DNA of 64,000 bases from Rhizobium sp. ACO-34A (lineage in GTDB: Bacteria > Pseudomonadota > Alphaproteobacteria > Rhizobiales > Rhizobiaceae): positions 2,607,001 to 2,671,000 of the forward strand of contig CP021371.1 in assembly GCA_002600635.1 (NCBI GenBank). Reading direction: 5' to 3'. The position numbers and the translations under genes are program-made. Below the pieces are notes generated by a model. That model saw nothing but the letters and a program-made list of their open reading frames with translations. It did not search any database and was not told the DNA's origin. This document shows positions 56,056 through 64,000 of the stretch, piece after piece. Within the stretch, counting starts at the first letter, position 1, and the number at the start of each line of letters is the position of its first letter.

Positions 56056-56209
56056 CGCTCTTCGTACCAACTTCCTCCGCCTCTGCGACGGGAGCATGAT
56101 CGAGCCAGTATTCATCCGGATACTCATGGCAGTGCGAGCGGCCGATACCGGACGACTGAAATGTCATAATGCGGATGAGTTCGAGATAAATTTCGACGAT
56201 GGTGGGCAT
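55988..56209 (-). CDS. Possible small protein divergent from LysR
   Basis: A good ribosome site (AAAGGAG, seven bases) precedes an ATG reading MPTIVEIYLELIRIMTFQ, then GIGRSHCHEYPDEYWLDH, an amphipathic helix followed by a Cys/His-rich stretch. The 73-residue frame overlaps the 3' end of the methyltransferase gene by 68 bases. The Cys/His motif suggests metal binding. Its position divergent from a LysR gene fits a regulated target. I cannot place it in a family. Confidence 0.45.
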   Translation of the reverse strand: MPTIVEIYLELIRIMTFQSSGIGRSHCHEYPDEYWLDHAPVAEAEEVGTKSVSRADVRSPDVRVSDGRLACAR

Positions 56210-56298
56210 GGCATTTCTCCTTTGCCCGCCATCTCAACCCACTTGCGCCCTCTTCTCAAACGAGCTTATCGTGCACTTCAATTGACTTGAGGTTATGG

Positions 56299-57195
56299 AT
56301 GAAGCGCGGTCGCCTGCCCCTGACGGCATTGAGAAGTTTCGAGGCGGCGGGCCGTCTCGGAAGCTTCACCGCGGCCTCTCAGGAACTCTACGTCTCGCAG
56401 GCCGCCATCAGCCGGCAGGTCCGCGAACTGGAGACGACCCTCGGAATACCGCTGTTCGAACGCGGTCATCGGCGGGTAACGCTCACGCAGTCAGGCCGCC
56501 AACTGCTGGAAAGCCTGACGTCGGCATTTGACAGCATTGTTCTCACGCTGGACGAAATCGCCGGCGAGCCACAGCGGCAGGCGTTGGCGATCAGCAGCGA
56601 GCCGGGCTTTGCCGCAAGCTGGCTCGCGCCGAACCTTCGCCGCTTCAACGCCGCCTATCCCGACATCGATCTCACCGTGGACTCCGATCAGCGCCTGATC
56701 GATTTCAGGAACAGTGGAGCCGAAATCGCCATCAGGCACAGCATCGACCGGGATGCATGGCCACGCACTGAAGCGCGCAAATTGATCGACGTCCTGCTGA
56801 TCGCTGTTACGGCCCCGAGCCTTCTCGTGTCCGGCCCACCCATCTTGACGGCCAAGGACATCCTTGACCGCCCGATATTGCACGAAGAAAACCGCGATAA
56901 CTGGCAGAACTGGCTTTCAGGGGTGGGCGTCCGCACCAAGGTGCCAGCCGGTCCCGTTTACACTGACAGTGCGCTGGTGCTTCAGGGCGCCTTGCGTGGG
57001 GATGGCATCGCTCTGGTCGACCGTCTTCACGCAGAAGAAGCATTGGAGAACGGATCGCTGGTGCAATTGTTCGACCACGCCCTGCCCTTCGGCGCCTTCT
57101 GGATCGTCGCCCGCGATTTCGATCATCTTTCCAGACCCGCCAATGCCTTCATCGACTGGCTCGAAACATCGATTCGCCCGCAGATCGCCGATTAG
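56299..57195 (+). CDS. LysR-family transcriptional regulator, GcvA-like
   Basis: ATG 56299 with GAGG six bases upstream gives 298 residues. The winged helix (FTAASQELYVSQAAISRQVREL) and ligand domain (GAEIAIRHS) resemble GcvA-type activators. It precedes a beta-hydroxyacid dehydrogenase gene by 163 bases on the same strand, which may be its target. A TTG at 56287 would extend it by four residues. Confidence 0.9.
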   Translation: MKRGRLPLTALRSFEAAGRLGSFTAASQELYVSQAAISRQVRELETTLGIPLFERGHRRVTLTQSGRQLLESLTSAFDSIVLTLDEIAGEPQRQALAISSEPGFAASWLAPNLRRFNAAYPDIDLTVDSDQRLIDFRNSGAEIAIRHSIDRDAWPRTEARKLIDVLLIAVTAPSLLVSGPPILTAKDILDRPILHEENRDNWQNWLSGVGVRTKVPAGPVYTDSALVLQGALRGDGIALVDRLHAEEALENGSLVQLFDHALPFGAFWIVARDFDHLSRPANAFIDWLETSIRPQIAD

Positions 57196-57358
57196 TTGCG
57201 TGTGAGAAACGGCCAGCCCGCAGCCGCTGGTTCATATCCGCTCGCCACACCGCAGCCGACACGCATTCCGGTCGTGATTTCCCGGCTGCCCTAGCCCAAA
57301 AGCCTTCCCCGCGTGCTGTTCTTCCGTTAATCGAAAGGCACAAGCTTAGGAGAACAGC

Positions 57359-58231
57359 ATGGCAAAAGTGGCATTTATCGGTTTGGGCGTCATGGGATAC
57401 CCGATGGCGGGATATCTGAAGACCAAGGGCGGCCACGAGGTAACGGTCTATAACCGCACCGCCGCAAAGGCCGAGAAATGGGCTGCCGAATTCGGCGGCC
57501 GCGCCGCACCGACGCCGGCCGCAGCAGCAGCCGATGCCGATTTCGTCTTCACCTGCGTCGGCAATGACGACGACCTGCGTTCGGTAACGATCGGCGAGAA
57601 CGGCGTGCTTTCCGGAATGAAGGCCGGCGCCATTCTGATCGACAACACCACGGCCTCGGCCGAAGTGGCTCGCGAACTCCACGCTGCCGCGAGCGCCAAG
57701 GGCTGCGGCTTCATCGACGCCCCGGTATCCGGCGGACAGGCCGGCGCGGAAAACGGCGTGCTCACGGTCATGTGCGGCGGCGACGAAGCCACCTTCGAAA
57801 AGGCCAGGCCGGTCATCGACGCCTATGCCCGCATGGTCGGACTGATGGGCCCGGTCGGCGCCGGCCAACTCACCAAGATGATCAACCAGATCTGCATCGC
57901 GGGCGTCGTTCAGGGCCTCGCCGAGGGAATTCACTTTGGCAAGAAAGCCGGCCTGGACATTGAAAAGGTTGTGGAAGTCATTTCCAAGGGCGCTGCCGGT
58001 TCCTGGCAGATGGAGAACCGCCACAAGACCATGAACGAGGGCAAGTACGAGTTCGGTTTCGCCGTCGACTGGATGCGCAAGGACCTCGACATCGTCCTCA
58101 CCGAAGCCCGCCGCAATGGCGCAAACCTCCCCGTTACCGCGCTGGTCGACCAGTTCTACGGCGAGGTTCAGCAGAAGCTCGGCGGCAATCGCTGGGATAC
58201 CTCCTCGCTTCTCGCCCGGCTTGAAAAATGA
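57359..58231 (+). CDS. NAD(P)-dependent beta-hydroxyacid dehydrogenase
   Basis: The 290-residue enzyme has the Rossmann start FIGLGVMGYPMAGYL, the family signature DAPVSGGQAGAENG and the catalytic Lys in GQLTKMINQ. 3-hydroxyisobutyrate dehydrogenase and glyoxylate/succinic semialdehyde reductase belong here; the substrate cannot be read. The stop overlaps the next gene (ATGA), so an alkylation-repair protein is co-translated. Confidence 0.92.
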   Translation: MAKVAFIGLGVMGYPMAGYLKTKGGHEVTVYNRTAAKAEKWAAEFGGRAAPTPAAAAADADFVFTCVGNDDDLRSVTIGENGVLSGMKAGAILIDNTTASAEVARELHAAASAKGCGFIDAPVSGGQAGAENGVLTVMCGGDEATFEKARPVIDAYARMVGLMGPVGAGQLTKMINQICIAGVVQGLAEGIHFGKKAGLDIEKVVEVISKGAAGSWQMENRHKTMNEGKYEFGFAVDWMRKDLDIVLTEARRNGANLPVTALVDQFYGEVQQKLGGNRWDTSSLLARLEK

Positions 58232-58920
58232 CGCTGACGCGCGCTGCCACGACATCGGAAATCGTTGCGCATCTTCAAACGTTGCGCAGCGATAGCAATG
58301 TCGAAGGCATGTCGCGCTTCGGGATCGCAACGGAGACCGCGCTCGGCATCTCCAATCCCGACCTGCAGAAACTGGCAAAATCGATCGGGCGCGACCACGG
58401 CCGCGCCCTTGAACTCTGGAAAACCGGCGTGCGCGAGGCACGCATGCTGGCGATCTACACCGCCGATCCCAAGGTCATGAGCAAGGCCGAGGTGGAGGCC
58501 TGGGCGTCAGACTTCGCCTCCTGGGAAATCGTCGACGCCGCAGCCGACCTCCTGACGGAAACCCCTTACTGGCGCGAACTCATCGAGCAATTTTCCGGAG
58601 ACGACCGGGAATTCGTGCGCCGCACCGCCTTTTCCATGATCGCCGGCGCAACGGTCCACAACAAGAGCGAGCCGGATACGGCCCTGATCGCCTATCTACC
58701 GCTGATCGAACGGCATGCCTACGATGAGCGCAATTTCGTGAAGAAAGCCGTGAACTGGGCGCTGCGCAATATCGGCAAGCGCAATTGGACCTGCCACGGT
58801 CCGGCACTGGCGTTGGCGGAAAAGCTGGCCGCCAGCGATGACAGGACGGCCCGATGGATCGGCAAGGACGCGCATCGCGAACTGACCAGCGACAAGATCC
58901 TCGCAAAGCTCAAGCTCTGA
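58228..58920 (+). CDS. AlkD-like DNA alkylation repair protein
   Basis: The 230-residue protein is an all-helical HEAT-like repeat protein with WASDFASWEIVDAAADLL and KKAVNWALRNIGKRN, typical of DNA alkylation repair (AlkD) enzymes that remove alkylated bases without base flipping. It overlaps the dehydrogenase stop by four bases. Its link with that enzyme is not obvious. Confidence 0.88.
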   Translation: MTLTRAATTSEIVAHLQTLRSDSNVEGMSRFGIATETALGISNPDLQKLAKSIGRDHGRALELWKTGVREARMLAIYTADPKVMSKAEVEAWASDFASWEIVDAAADLLTETPYWRELIEQFSGDDREFVRRTAFSMIAGATVHNKSEPDTALIAYLPLIERHAYDERNFVKKAVNWALRNIGKRNWTCHGPALALAEKLAASDDRTARWIGKDAHRELTSDKILAKLKL

Positions 58921-58930
58921 AGGGCGCCTG

Positions 58931-59032
58931 ACGCATTTCCAGCCGAAGCGTGATCACTTCGGCGTCGGACAATGCTGTAAAAACAGAAGGATAGAGCGTT
59001 TCAGGTGATCCCGTGATCATCGGAAACGCTCC
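58931..59032. repeat. RIME-like palindromic intergenic repeat, copy 2
   Basis: The element contains GCCGAAG/CTTCGGC around GTGATCAC, then GGATAGAGCGTTTC pairing with GAAACGCTC near the end. It is an inverted relative of the element at 4760-4863 (shared GCATTTCC, AAAACAGAAGGATAGAGCG-like core). It lies between the AlkD and Lrp genes. Confidence 0.7.
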
Positions 59033-59043
59033 AAGCGCGCCTC

Positions 59044-59532
59044 TCAGTCTTCCGAGGACTTCTGGTTGTCGATCAGCATGTAGTCGAGCGGCAGTTCCGT
59101 TGTGTACTTGATCTGCTCCATGGCGAAGGCAGAGGACACGTCACGGATCTCGATCTTGGCGATGAGCCGCTTATAGAAGGCATCATAGGCAGCGATATCC
59201 GGCACGACGACGCGCAGGAGATAATCGACATCACCGCTCATGCGATAGAATTCAACCACTTCTGGGAATTCCGCAACGACTTCGGAGAAACGCTTCAGCC
59301 ACTCGATCGAATGGCTGGAGGTGCGCACCGACACGAAAACGGTGACCTTCGTATTGACCTTTGCGGGATCGAGCAGGGCGACGCGGCGACGGATGACACC
59401 GTCTTCTTCCATCTTCTGGATACGGCGCCAGCAAGGGGTCGTCGACAGGCCGACCTTCTTGGCAAGATCGGCGACCGCCAGTGTGGAGTCTTCCTGAAGG
59501 ATGCGGAGAATTTTTCTGTCGAGTCGGTCCAT
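59044..59532 (-). CDS. Lrp/AsnC-family transcriptional regulator
   Basis: The 162-residue protein begins MDRLDRKILRILQED and has the Lrp helix-turn-helix (ADLAKKVGLSTTPCWRRIQK) and a RAM/AsnC effector domain (YRMSGDVDYLLRVVV). It should bind an amino acid. No amino-acid gene is immediately adjacent on the same strand. The AT-rich 64-base leader before it holds the likely promoter. Confidence 0.93.
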   Translation of the reverse strand: MDRLDRKILRILQEDSTLAVADLAKKVGLSTTPCWRRIQKMEEDGVIRRRVALLDPAKVNTKVTVFVSVRTSSHSIEWLKRFSEVVAEFPEVVEFYRMSGDVDYLLRVVVPDIAAYDAFYKRLIAKIEIRDVSSAFAMEQIKYTTELPLDYMLIDNQKSSED

Positions 59533-59596
59533 GCTCTCACCTTTCGAATATTATTCTCCATATAAAGGAAAAATCCTTAAAGCAAAGAAAATTGTT

Positions 59597-60226
59597 TCAG
59601 ACCGTGAGCCTATCCACTTCTTGACGCAACACGGGCAGGACCTCCGCCTCAAACCATGGATTACGCTTCAACCAGGCGGTATTGCGCCAGCTCGGATGCG
59701 GTAGGGGCAAAACTTTTGGTCCTTCAGTGTTGGCCAGCAAGAAGTCGCGCCAGTGCTCCACCGTTTCCGTCATGGTCTTGCGCCGTCTGCTGCCGAGATG
59801 CCACGCTTGGGCGTACTGACCGATTGCCAGCACCAGCTCGACCTGCGGCATCGCGGCGATCACCGTAGGCCGCCATTGCGGCGCACATTCACGCCTCGGC
59901 GGCAGGTCATGTCCCTCGGCGTCGTAGCCGGGAAAACAGAACCCCATCGGCACGATGGCGAAACGGGACTGGTCGTAGAAGGTCTCCCGATCGACATTCA
60001 GCCATTGCCGCAACCGGTCTCCCGAAGCGTCATTGAACGGGATACCGCTCTGGTGAACCTTCATTCCCGGTGCCTGACCGGCGATAAGGATCTTCGCCGT
60101 CGAGGAAAGATAGGCAACAGGCCTGGGCTCATGCGGCAAGCGCTTCGCCTCCCCACCCGCCGGACAGTCGCGACAGATCCGGCAGTTTGCGATGGCATGC
60201 TGCAATTCCTCAAGCGCGGTCATCAA
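59597..60226 (-). CDS. Uracil-DNA glycosylase family protein (Fe-S type)
   Basis: The 209-residue protein has GQAPGMKVHQSGIPFND and the C-terminal HPSWRN motif of the UDG superfamily. Cysteines CRICRDC at the N-terminus and C in MGFCFPG and RRECAPQW could hold a 4Fe-4S cluster as in family 4 and 5 enzymes. It would remove uracil or other deaminated bases. MMTALEEL or MTALEEL may be the start. Upstream on the same strand is a nuclease gene. Confidence 0.85.
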   Translation of the reverse strand: MMTALEELQHAIANCRICRDCPAGGEAKRLPHEPRPVAYLSSTAKILIAGQAPGMKVHQSGIPFNDASGDRLRQWLNVDRETFYDQSRFAIVPMGFCFPGYDAEGHDLPPRRECAPQWRPTVIAAMPQVELVLAIGQYAQAWHLGSRRRKTMTETVEHWRDFLLANTEGPKVLPLPHPSWRNTAWLKRNPWFEAEVLPVLRQEVDRLTV

Positions 60227-60284
60227 AGGATCTACCTGTCAGAAAGATGTGCAAGGACTTCGCGCCGGAGTTCGTGACCATGCC

Positions 60285-60860
60285 TCAGTTGACACCGAGC
60301 CACTGACGGAGAAAAGCGAAAAAGTCGGTGGCCGGTTCCGGCTCCTCGGCCCGGTGCATGCGCCGCCACTCCTGAGGCCGGATGAACGCCCCTCCCCATA
60401 CTCCGAGCCGCTCGCGCTGCGCCTTCCCCTCTTCCGCCTCGTAATCGCCATAGGCAACGGCCAGCCCCTCGCCGACCAGCGTGGCAGCCACATCGCCATC
60501 TCCCGACGTTCGGCAACGTACGAGTTGGCGCCGATAACGATCCGTCTCGCTACCCCGACAGGTGAGAGCTTTCGTCGCCGCGATGTCAGCAAGCCTCGTT
60601 CGCGCGGCAGTTCCGCAATCCCAGACGGCATTCGCCTCCCCGCAGGACTGCCCGGTCTCTGGTGCATCGATACCCTCAAGCCGCAGGCGATCATGGCCGA
60701 GCGCAAGCGTATCTCCATCGACGACGAAAAAGCGCCCGGAAAACTCCGTTTCATGCTGTCGCTCGAGCTTCGCCACGATCAGCAGGCCAAGCGCCAGCAT
60801 GCAGAAACCAACGATAAAATCCCGGAAAACACGCCAAGGACGCTTCACATTTCGGCCCAT
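60285..60860 (-). CDS. Thermonuclease (SNase-like) family protein
   Basis: The 191-residue product has one N-terminal membrane helix (FIVGFCMLALGLLIVAKL) and an SNase fold with VVDGDTLALGHDRLRLEGID and APETGQSC. The catalytic Arg/Glu set is partly visible (RLEGIDAPE, RYRRQLVRC). It is likely anchored in the membrane and periplasmic; the nuclease activity is family-based. Confidence 0.85.
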   Translation of the reverse strand: MGRNVKRPWRVFRDFIVGFCMLALGLLIVAKLERQHETEFSGRFFVVDGDTLALGHDRLRLEGIDAPETGQSCGEANAVWDCGTAARTRLADIAATKALTCRGSETDRYRRQLVRCRTSGDGDVAATLVGEGLAVAYGDYEAEEGKAQRERLGVWGGAFIRPQEWRRMHRAEEPEPATDFFAFLRQWLGVN

Positions 60861-60955
60861 TTCAAAAACGAAACCTTTGCGATCATGGCAAACAAAACCT
60901 TTTCCGACAGTATCTTCTTAAGAAATGACTATTAAGCTCGCGTCACCAAGGAGAC

Positions 60956-62503
60956 GTGAATTTCCGAAATATGAATACGGGCGTATCGACATCGACGGAC
61001 AAGAATATCGTCGACCTATCGCGCAGCCATCGCAACAAGGCTGTCGCGAAGGCTGTTCGCACGACTCGTGAACGCCTGCAATCGAACGGCGGTATCCCGC
61101 AATTCGAAAGCGAAATGCTTGGCATGCACGTCAGCGCCACGCTGCAGGCCGCCGCGGTTATACCGATGATCGTCCTGATGGTCACCGGTATCGGCACCTA
61201 TATCAGCCACCAGGCAAGTCTGGTGATGTGGACACTGCTGACGCTAATCGTCCACGCTCTCAACATTGTCGTCACCCGCCGGGCGGCAGCGCATACCTTT
61301 TCCGCCGAAAACATCGTCAAATGGCGGCGACGCCTTTTGGCGGGACAGGCCGCCATGGGCGTCTGCTGGGCAATCTTCTCGCTTCAGGCCTGTTCGGTCT
61401 GCGAAGGCGATGCCTTCATCTTCTACAAGGGCGCCGTGCTGCTGATCGTGCTGTCGATCACGGCCATGTCGAACATGCTGCTGAGACAGGCCGTGCTTTT
61501 CGGCTTCCTCCCGACCGTCGCGGCCCTTGTCTACAACGCCGCCGGCAGCCGGGATATGCTGGATATCGGCCTGACGGCGATGTTCACCACCGCCCTTGTC
61601 TTCTTCATCTACATCACCGGCCGCCTTTATCAGACGAACGTCAAGCTGCTCTCCTTCCAGACGGAAAAGGACGACCTGATTGCCGAACTGGAAGTGGCCA
61701 AGTCGCTCTCCGACGAAGCACGCCGCCGCGCCGAGGAAGCGAACCTCGCGAAGTCGCGCTTCCTTGCCTCGATGTCCCATGAACTGCGGACACCGCTGAA
61801 CGCCATTCTCGGCTTCTCCGAGGTCATGGCAACGGAAGTGCTCGGCCCGCTGAACAACCCGCTCTACAGGGAATATTCGGGCGATATCCATCGATCCGGC
61901 CAGCATCTTCTCGACCTCATCAACGAGATCCTCGACCTCTCGCGCATCGAGGCCGGCAAATATGATCTCAACGAGGAAACCGTCTCCCTGCTGGAGCTTG
62001 CAGAAGACTGCGTGGGCATGGTCCAGCTTCGCGCCAAGGCGAAGAACATCAGCATCGACGAGCAGTTCGAGCCGAAGCTGCCGAGTGTCTGGGCCGATGA
62101 AAAGGCGATCCGGCAGGTCATCCTCAACCTACTGTCCAATGCCATCAAGTTCACGCCGCAGAACGGCGAGATCCGCGTCAAGGTCGGCTGGACGGCTGGC
62201 GGCGGTCAATACGTATCGATCCGCGATAACGGCCCGGGCATTCCGGAAGAGGAAATCCCGGTCGTGCTCTCCGCTTTCGGTCAGGGCTCCATCGCCATCA
62301 AAAGCGCCGAACAGGGCACCGGCCTCGGCCTCCCCATCGTCCAGGCGATCCTTGCCAAGCACGGCGGCGAGTTCAAGCTGAAGTCAAAGCTGCGCGAAGG
62401 CACGGAAGTGATCGCCATCCTGCCGGCGCGGCGGGTGCTGGAAAGCCTGCCCGCCGTCACCGAGGCCCACGCGGTCGAACCGCGCCGGCGCCATTTCGCC
62501 TGA
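60956..62503 (+). CDS. Sensor histidine kinase, PdhS/PleC-like
   Basis: The product is 515 residues from the GTG at 60956. An ATG at 60971 is equally possible, since the AAGGAG lies 2 and 17 bases away. Five or six membrane helices (residues 55-240) precede a short coiled coil and the kinase core: H-box ASMSHELRTPLNAILGFSE, N-box NLLSNAIKFTP, G1 DNGPGI and G2 GTGLGLPI. The core resembles the PleC/DivJ/PdhS kinases of alphaproteobacterial cell-cycle signalling. No response regulator is adjacent, so it is an orphan here. Confidence 0.9.
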   Translation: MNFRNMNTGVSTSTDKNIVDLSRSHRNKAVAKAVRTTRERLQSNGGIPQFESEMLGMHVSATLQAAAVIPMIVLMVTGIGTYISHQASLVMWTLLTLIVHALNIVVTRRAAAHTFSAENIVKWRRRLLAGQAAMGVCWAIFSLQACSVCEGDAFIFYKGAVLLIVLSITAMSNMLLRQAVLFGFLPTVAALVYNAAGSRDMLDIGLTAMFTTALVFFIYITGRLYQTNVKLLSFQTEKDDLIAELEVAKSLSDEARRRAEEANLAKSRFLASMSHELRTPLNAILGFSEVMATEVLGPLNNPLYREYSGDIHRSGQHLLDLINEILDLSRIEAGKYDLNEETVSLLELAEDCVGMVQLRAKAKNISIDEQFEPKLPSVWADEKAIRQVILNLLSNAIKFTPQNGEIRVKVGWTAGGGQYVSIRDNGPGIPEEEIPVVLSAFGQGSIAIKSAEQGTGLGLPIVQAILAKHGGEFKLKSKLREGTEVIAILPARRVLESLPAVTEAHAVEPRRRHFA

Positions 62504-62527
62504 ACGGTTCAGGCGATCCCGCATCGT

Positions 62528-62938
62528 TCAAGCGATAAAAATCCGGAAGATGACGACATAGGCCGCGTAAAGCCCATTTGCCACCAACAGGCAGAAAACG
62601 GCGAACGAACCGAGGTCCTTGGCATTGCGGCCAACGGTCGAAATCTCCGGAGAGATCCGGTCGACCAACTCTTCGATCGCCGTATTGAGCGCTTCCACCG
62701 AAAACAGAATCGCCATCAGCACGACGAAACCGAGGAACTCGGCAAGACTTGCCCCAATGATGGCAAACAGCACGAGGCCGGCACCAAGCGCCAGCAGTTC
62801 ATGCCGGAAGGCCGATTCCTGCATCAGCCGGCGGAAACCCTGCATGGAATACTGGCCGGCCGCGAAAAGATGCGCGACACCCGTCTTCTTCTCGAAAGTC
62901 TCGCTGGCCGGCCTGTTGTTCTTGTCGTAATCCGTCAT
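62528..62938 (-). CDS. dgkA: Diacylglycerol kinase
   Basis: The 136-residue protein has three membrane helices and the DgkA motif EALNTAIEELVDRIS. It recycles diacylglycerol to phosphatidic acid at the inner membrane, relevant when phosphoglycerol is moved to periplasmic glucans. The ATG overlaps the cobT stop (ATGA), so it is coupled to cobT. A stretch upstream in the same frame is shadow of cobT. Confidence 0.92.
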   Translation of the reverse strand: MTDYDKNNRPASETFEKKTGVAHLFAAGQYSMQGFRRLMQESAFRHELLALGAGLVLFAIIGASLAEFLGFVVLMAILFSVEALNTAIEELVDRISPEISTVGRNAKDLGSFAVFCLLVANGLYAAYVVIFRIFIA

Positions 62939-63951
62939 TCTTTGTTGGATACCCCTGCCGCCGCGAAGGTCGCCATACCCGAATGGCAAGCCGCAGCCGC
63001 CTTGACGATACCGGCGGCAAGCGCTGCCCCGGTACCTTCCCCAAGCCGCATGCCGAGCGCCAGAAGCGGCGTCTTGCCAAGCTTCTCGATCGACTTCAGG
63101 TGTCCGGGCTCGCCGGAAACATGGCCGATCAGGCAATGGTCGAGCGCGGAAGGATTGGCAGCCTTCAGAAGCGCCGCGGCCGAGGTTGCAACGTAACCAT
63201 CGATCAGAACCGGAATCTTCTGCATACGGGCAGCGAGGATTGCGCCGGCCATGGCGGCGATCTCGCGGCCACCGAGGCGGCGCATGATTTCCAGCGGATC
63301 GTCGAGGTGATCCTTGTGGAATTCGACAGCTGCCTTCACCGCCTCGATCTTGCGGCGAAGCACATCGCCCTCGGAGCCCGTACCGGGGCCGACCCATTCC
63401 TCGGCCGTACCGCCGTAGAGAGCAAGGTGGATGGCGGCCGCGATGGTCGTGTTGCCGATACCCATCTCGCCGATGCACAGGAGGTCGGTGCCGCCGGCAA
63501 TCGCCTCCATGCCGAAGGCCATGGTAGCAGCGCAATCGCGCTCGGAGAGCGCCGGCTCGCAGGTGATGTCGCCGGTCGGGTAATCGAGCGCCAGATCGAA
63601 GATCTTCAACCCGAGGTCATAGGTGGCGCAGATCTGGTTGATCGCCGCACCGCCGGCTGCGAAATTCTCTACCATCTGCTGGGTTACGGAAGACGGATAG
63701 GGCGTGATCCCATGCTTTGTCACACCGTGGTTACCGGCAAAGATCGCAACGAGCGGACGATTGACCGCCGGCGAGCGCCCCGTCCAGGCAGCAAGCCACA
63801 TGGCGATTTCTTCGAGGCGACCGAGAGCGCCGGGCGGCTTGGTCAGCTGACGGTCATGGTCACGCGCGGCAACCAGCGCCGCCGTATCGGGGCCGGGCAG
63901 TTCGCGCAGCAGAACGCGGAAATCATCGAAAGGCAGGCCGGTCACGGTCAT
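62935..63951 (-). CDS. cobT: Nicotinate-nucleotide-dimethylbenzimidazole phosphoribosyltransferase
   Basis: The 338-residue enzyme has KPPGALGRLEEIA, the IGEMGIGNTT motif and a GGREIAAMAGAI region characteristic of CobT. It makes alpha-ribazole phosphate from dimethylbenzimidazole, the BluB product, for the lower ligand of B12. AGGA precedes the ATG. The next gene, dgkA, starts inside its stop codon. The region upstream (to the window end) is too short to show a riboswitch. Confidence 0.95.
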   Translation of the reverse strand: MTVTGLPFDDFRVLLRELPGPDTAALVAARDHDRQLTKPPGALGRLEEIAMWLAAWTGRSPAVNRPLVAIFAGNHGVTKHGITPYPSSVTQQMVENFAAGGAAINQICATYDLGLKIFDLALDYPTGDITCEPALSERDCAATMAFGMEAIAGGTDLLCIGEMGIGNTTIAAAIHLALYGGTAEEWVGPGTGSEGDVLRRKIEAVKAAVEFHKDHLDDPLEIMRRLGGREIAAMAGAILAARMQKIPVLIDGYVATSAAALLKAANPSALDHCLIGHVSGEPGHLKSIEKLGKTPLLALGMRLGEGTGAALAAGIVKAAAACHSGMATFAAAGVSNKE

Positions 63952-64000
63952 CGGCAGGAGTCCTTGTGGTCTTCTCGGAAATCGGTTTTGCCTCTAATAC

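Noticed and set aside
62939..63535. N-terminal extension of the diacylglycerol kinase frame into cobT
   Set aside because: The extension is Arg/Gly-rich shadow sequence of cobT; the family start MTDYDKN is at 62938 and overlaps the cobT stop.

Overview
This 64 kb window looks like ordinary chromosome from a member of the Rhizobiaceae (Rhizobium, Agrobacterium, Neorhizobium or a close relative). This rests on protein content: a GPR/RgsE-like polar-growth coiled-coil protein, a class II DAHP synthase, BluB and CobT, an Usg protein, a malic enzyme fused to a phosphotransacetylase domain and a PdhS-like histidine kinase. GC-rich coding bias and two copies of a RIME-like palindromic intergenic repeat agree. 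I see no tRNA or rRNA gene, prophage, CRISPR array or plasmid replication region. The only mobile element is one IS5-family (IS427-group) insertion sequence.

Layout. 1-3.2 kb: C-terminal half of the giant growth-pole protein. 3.3-4.9 kb: a conserved hypothetical gene, the insertion sequence and a repeat. 5.1-9.2 kb (minus): a four-gene Mla/Mce lipid-transport operon (STAS-permease, ATPase, MlaD, lipoprotein), next to an LpxH-like phosphatase. 10.3-11.4 kb: a TetR regulator divergent from a 50-residue lipoprotein, with a dyad operator candidate between them. 11.7-14.0 kb: malic enzyme. 14.1-15.7 kb: a LuxR/LuxI quorum-sensing pair with a perfect lux-box-like dyad. 15.8-20.4 kb: a DUF2865-type secreted protein, bluB under a cobalamin riboswitch, a beta-propeller protein and nadE. 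20.6-24.1 kb: an LTA-synthase-type sulfatase, a hypothetical protein and a GFA-domain protein. 24.4-26.5 kb: a TadE/TadG pair. 26.6-34.7 kb: DAHP synthase, hydrolase, glutathione reductase, DUF2059 protein, rpiA, gph and an L,D-transpeptidase.

35-38.7 kb: an ArsR regulator with a thiol cluster, divergent from fumC and followed by a class I iron-sulfur fumarase. 39-44.3 kb: a diguanylate cyclase, PPOX protein, hydrolase/MarR pair, DUF971 protein, moaA and a small secreted protein. 44.4-49.4 kb: a chemoreceptor, a DMT exporter and mobA-mobB. 49.4-51.8 kb: an OmpA-family protein with 14 tandem 12-residue repeats. 52.1-54.6 kb: a polar amino-acid ABC importer lacking its ATPase gene. 54.9-58.9 kb: usg (with a perfect CtrA-type site upstream), a TPR-methyltransferase, LysR, a beta-hydroxyacid dehydrogenase and an AlkD-like protein. 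59-64 kb: Lrp, an Fe-S-type UDG, a nuclease, an orphan histidine kinase, dgkA and cobT.

Linked functions: moaA and mobAB make molybdenum cofactor, and bluB and cobT both serve the lower ligand of B12. The GPR-like protein, L,D-transpeptidase, OmpA-like protein and lipid-transport genes concern the envelope. I do not see a clear multi-gene undescribed system. The most promising leads are the thiol-type ArsR beside two unrelated fumarases, the repeat-rich OmpA protein, the LuxR with a non-canonical ligand pocket and several dyad regulatory sites.
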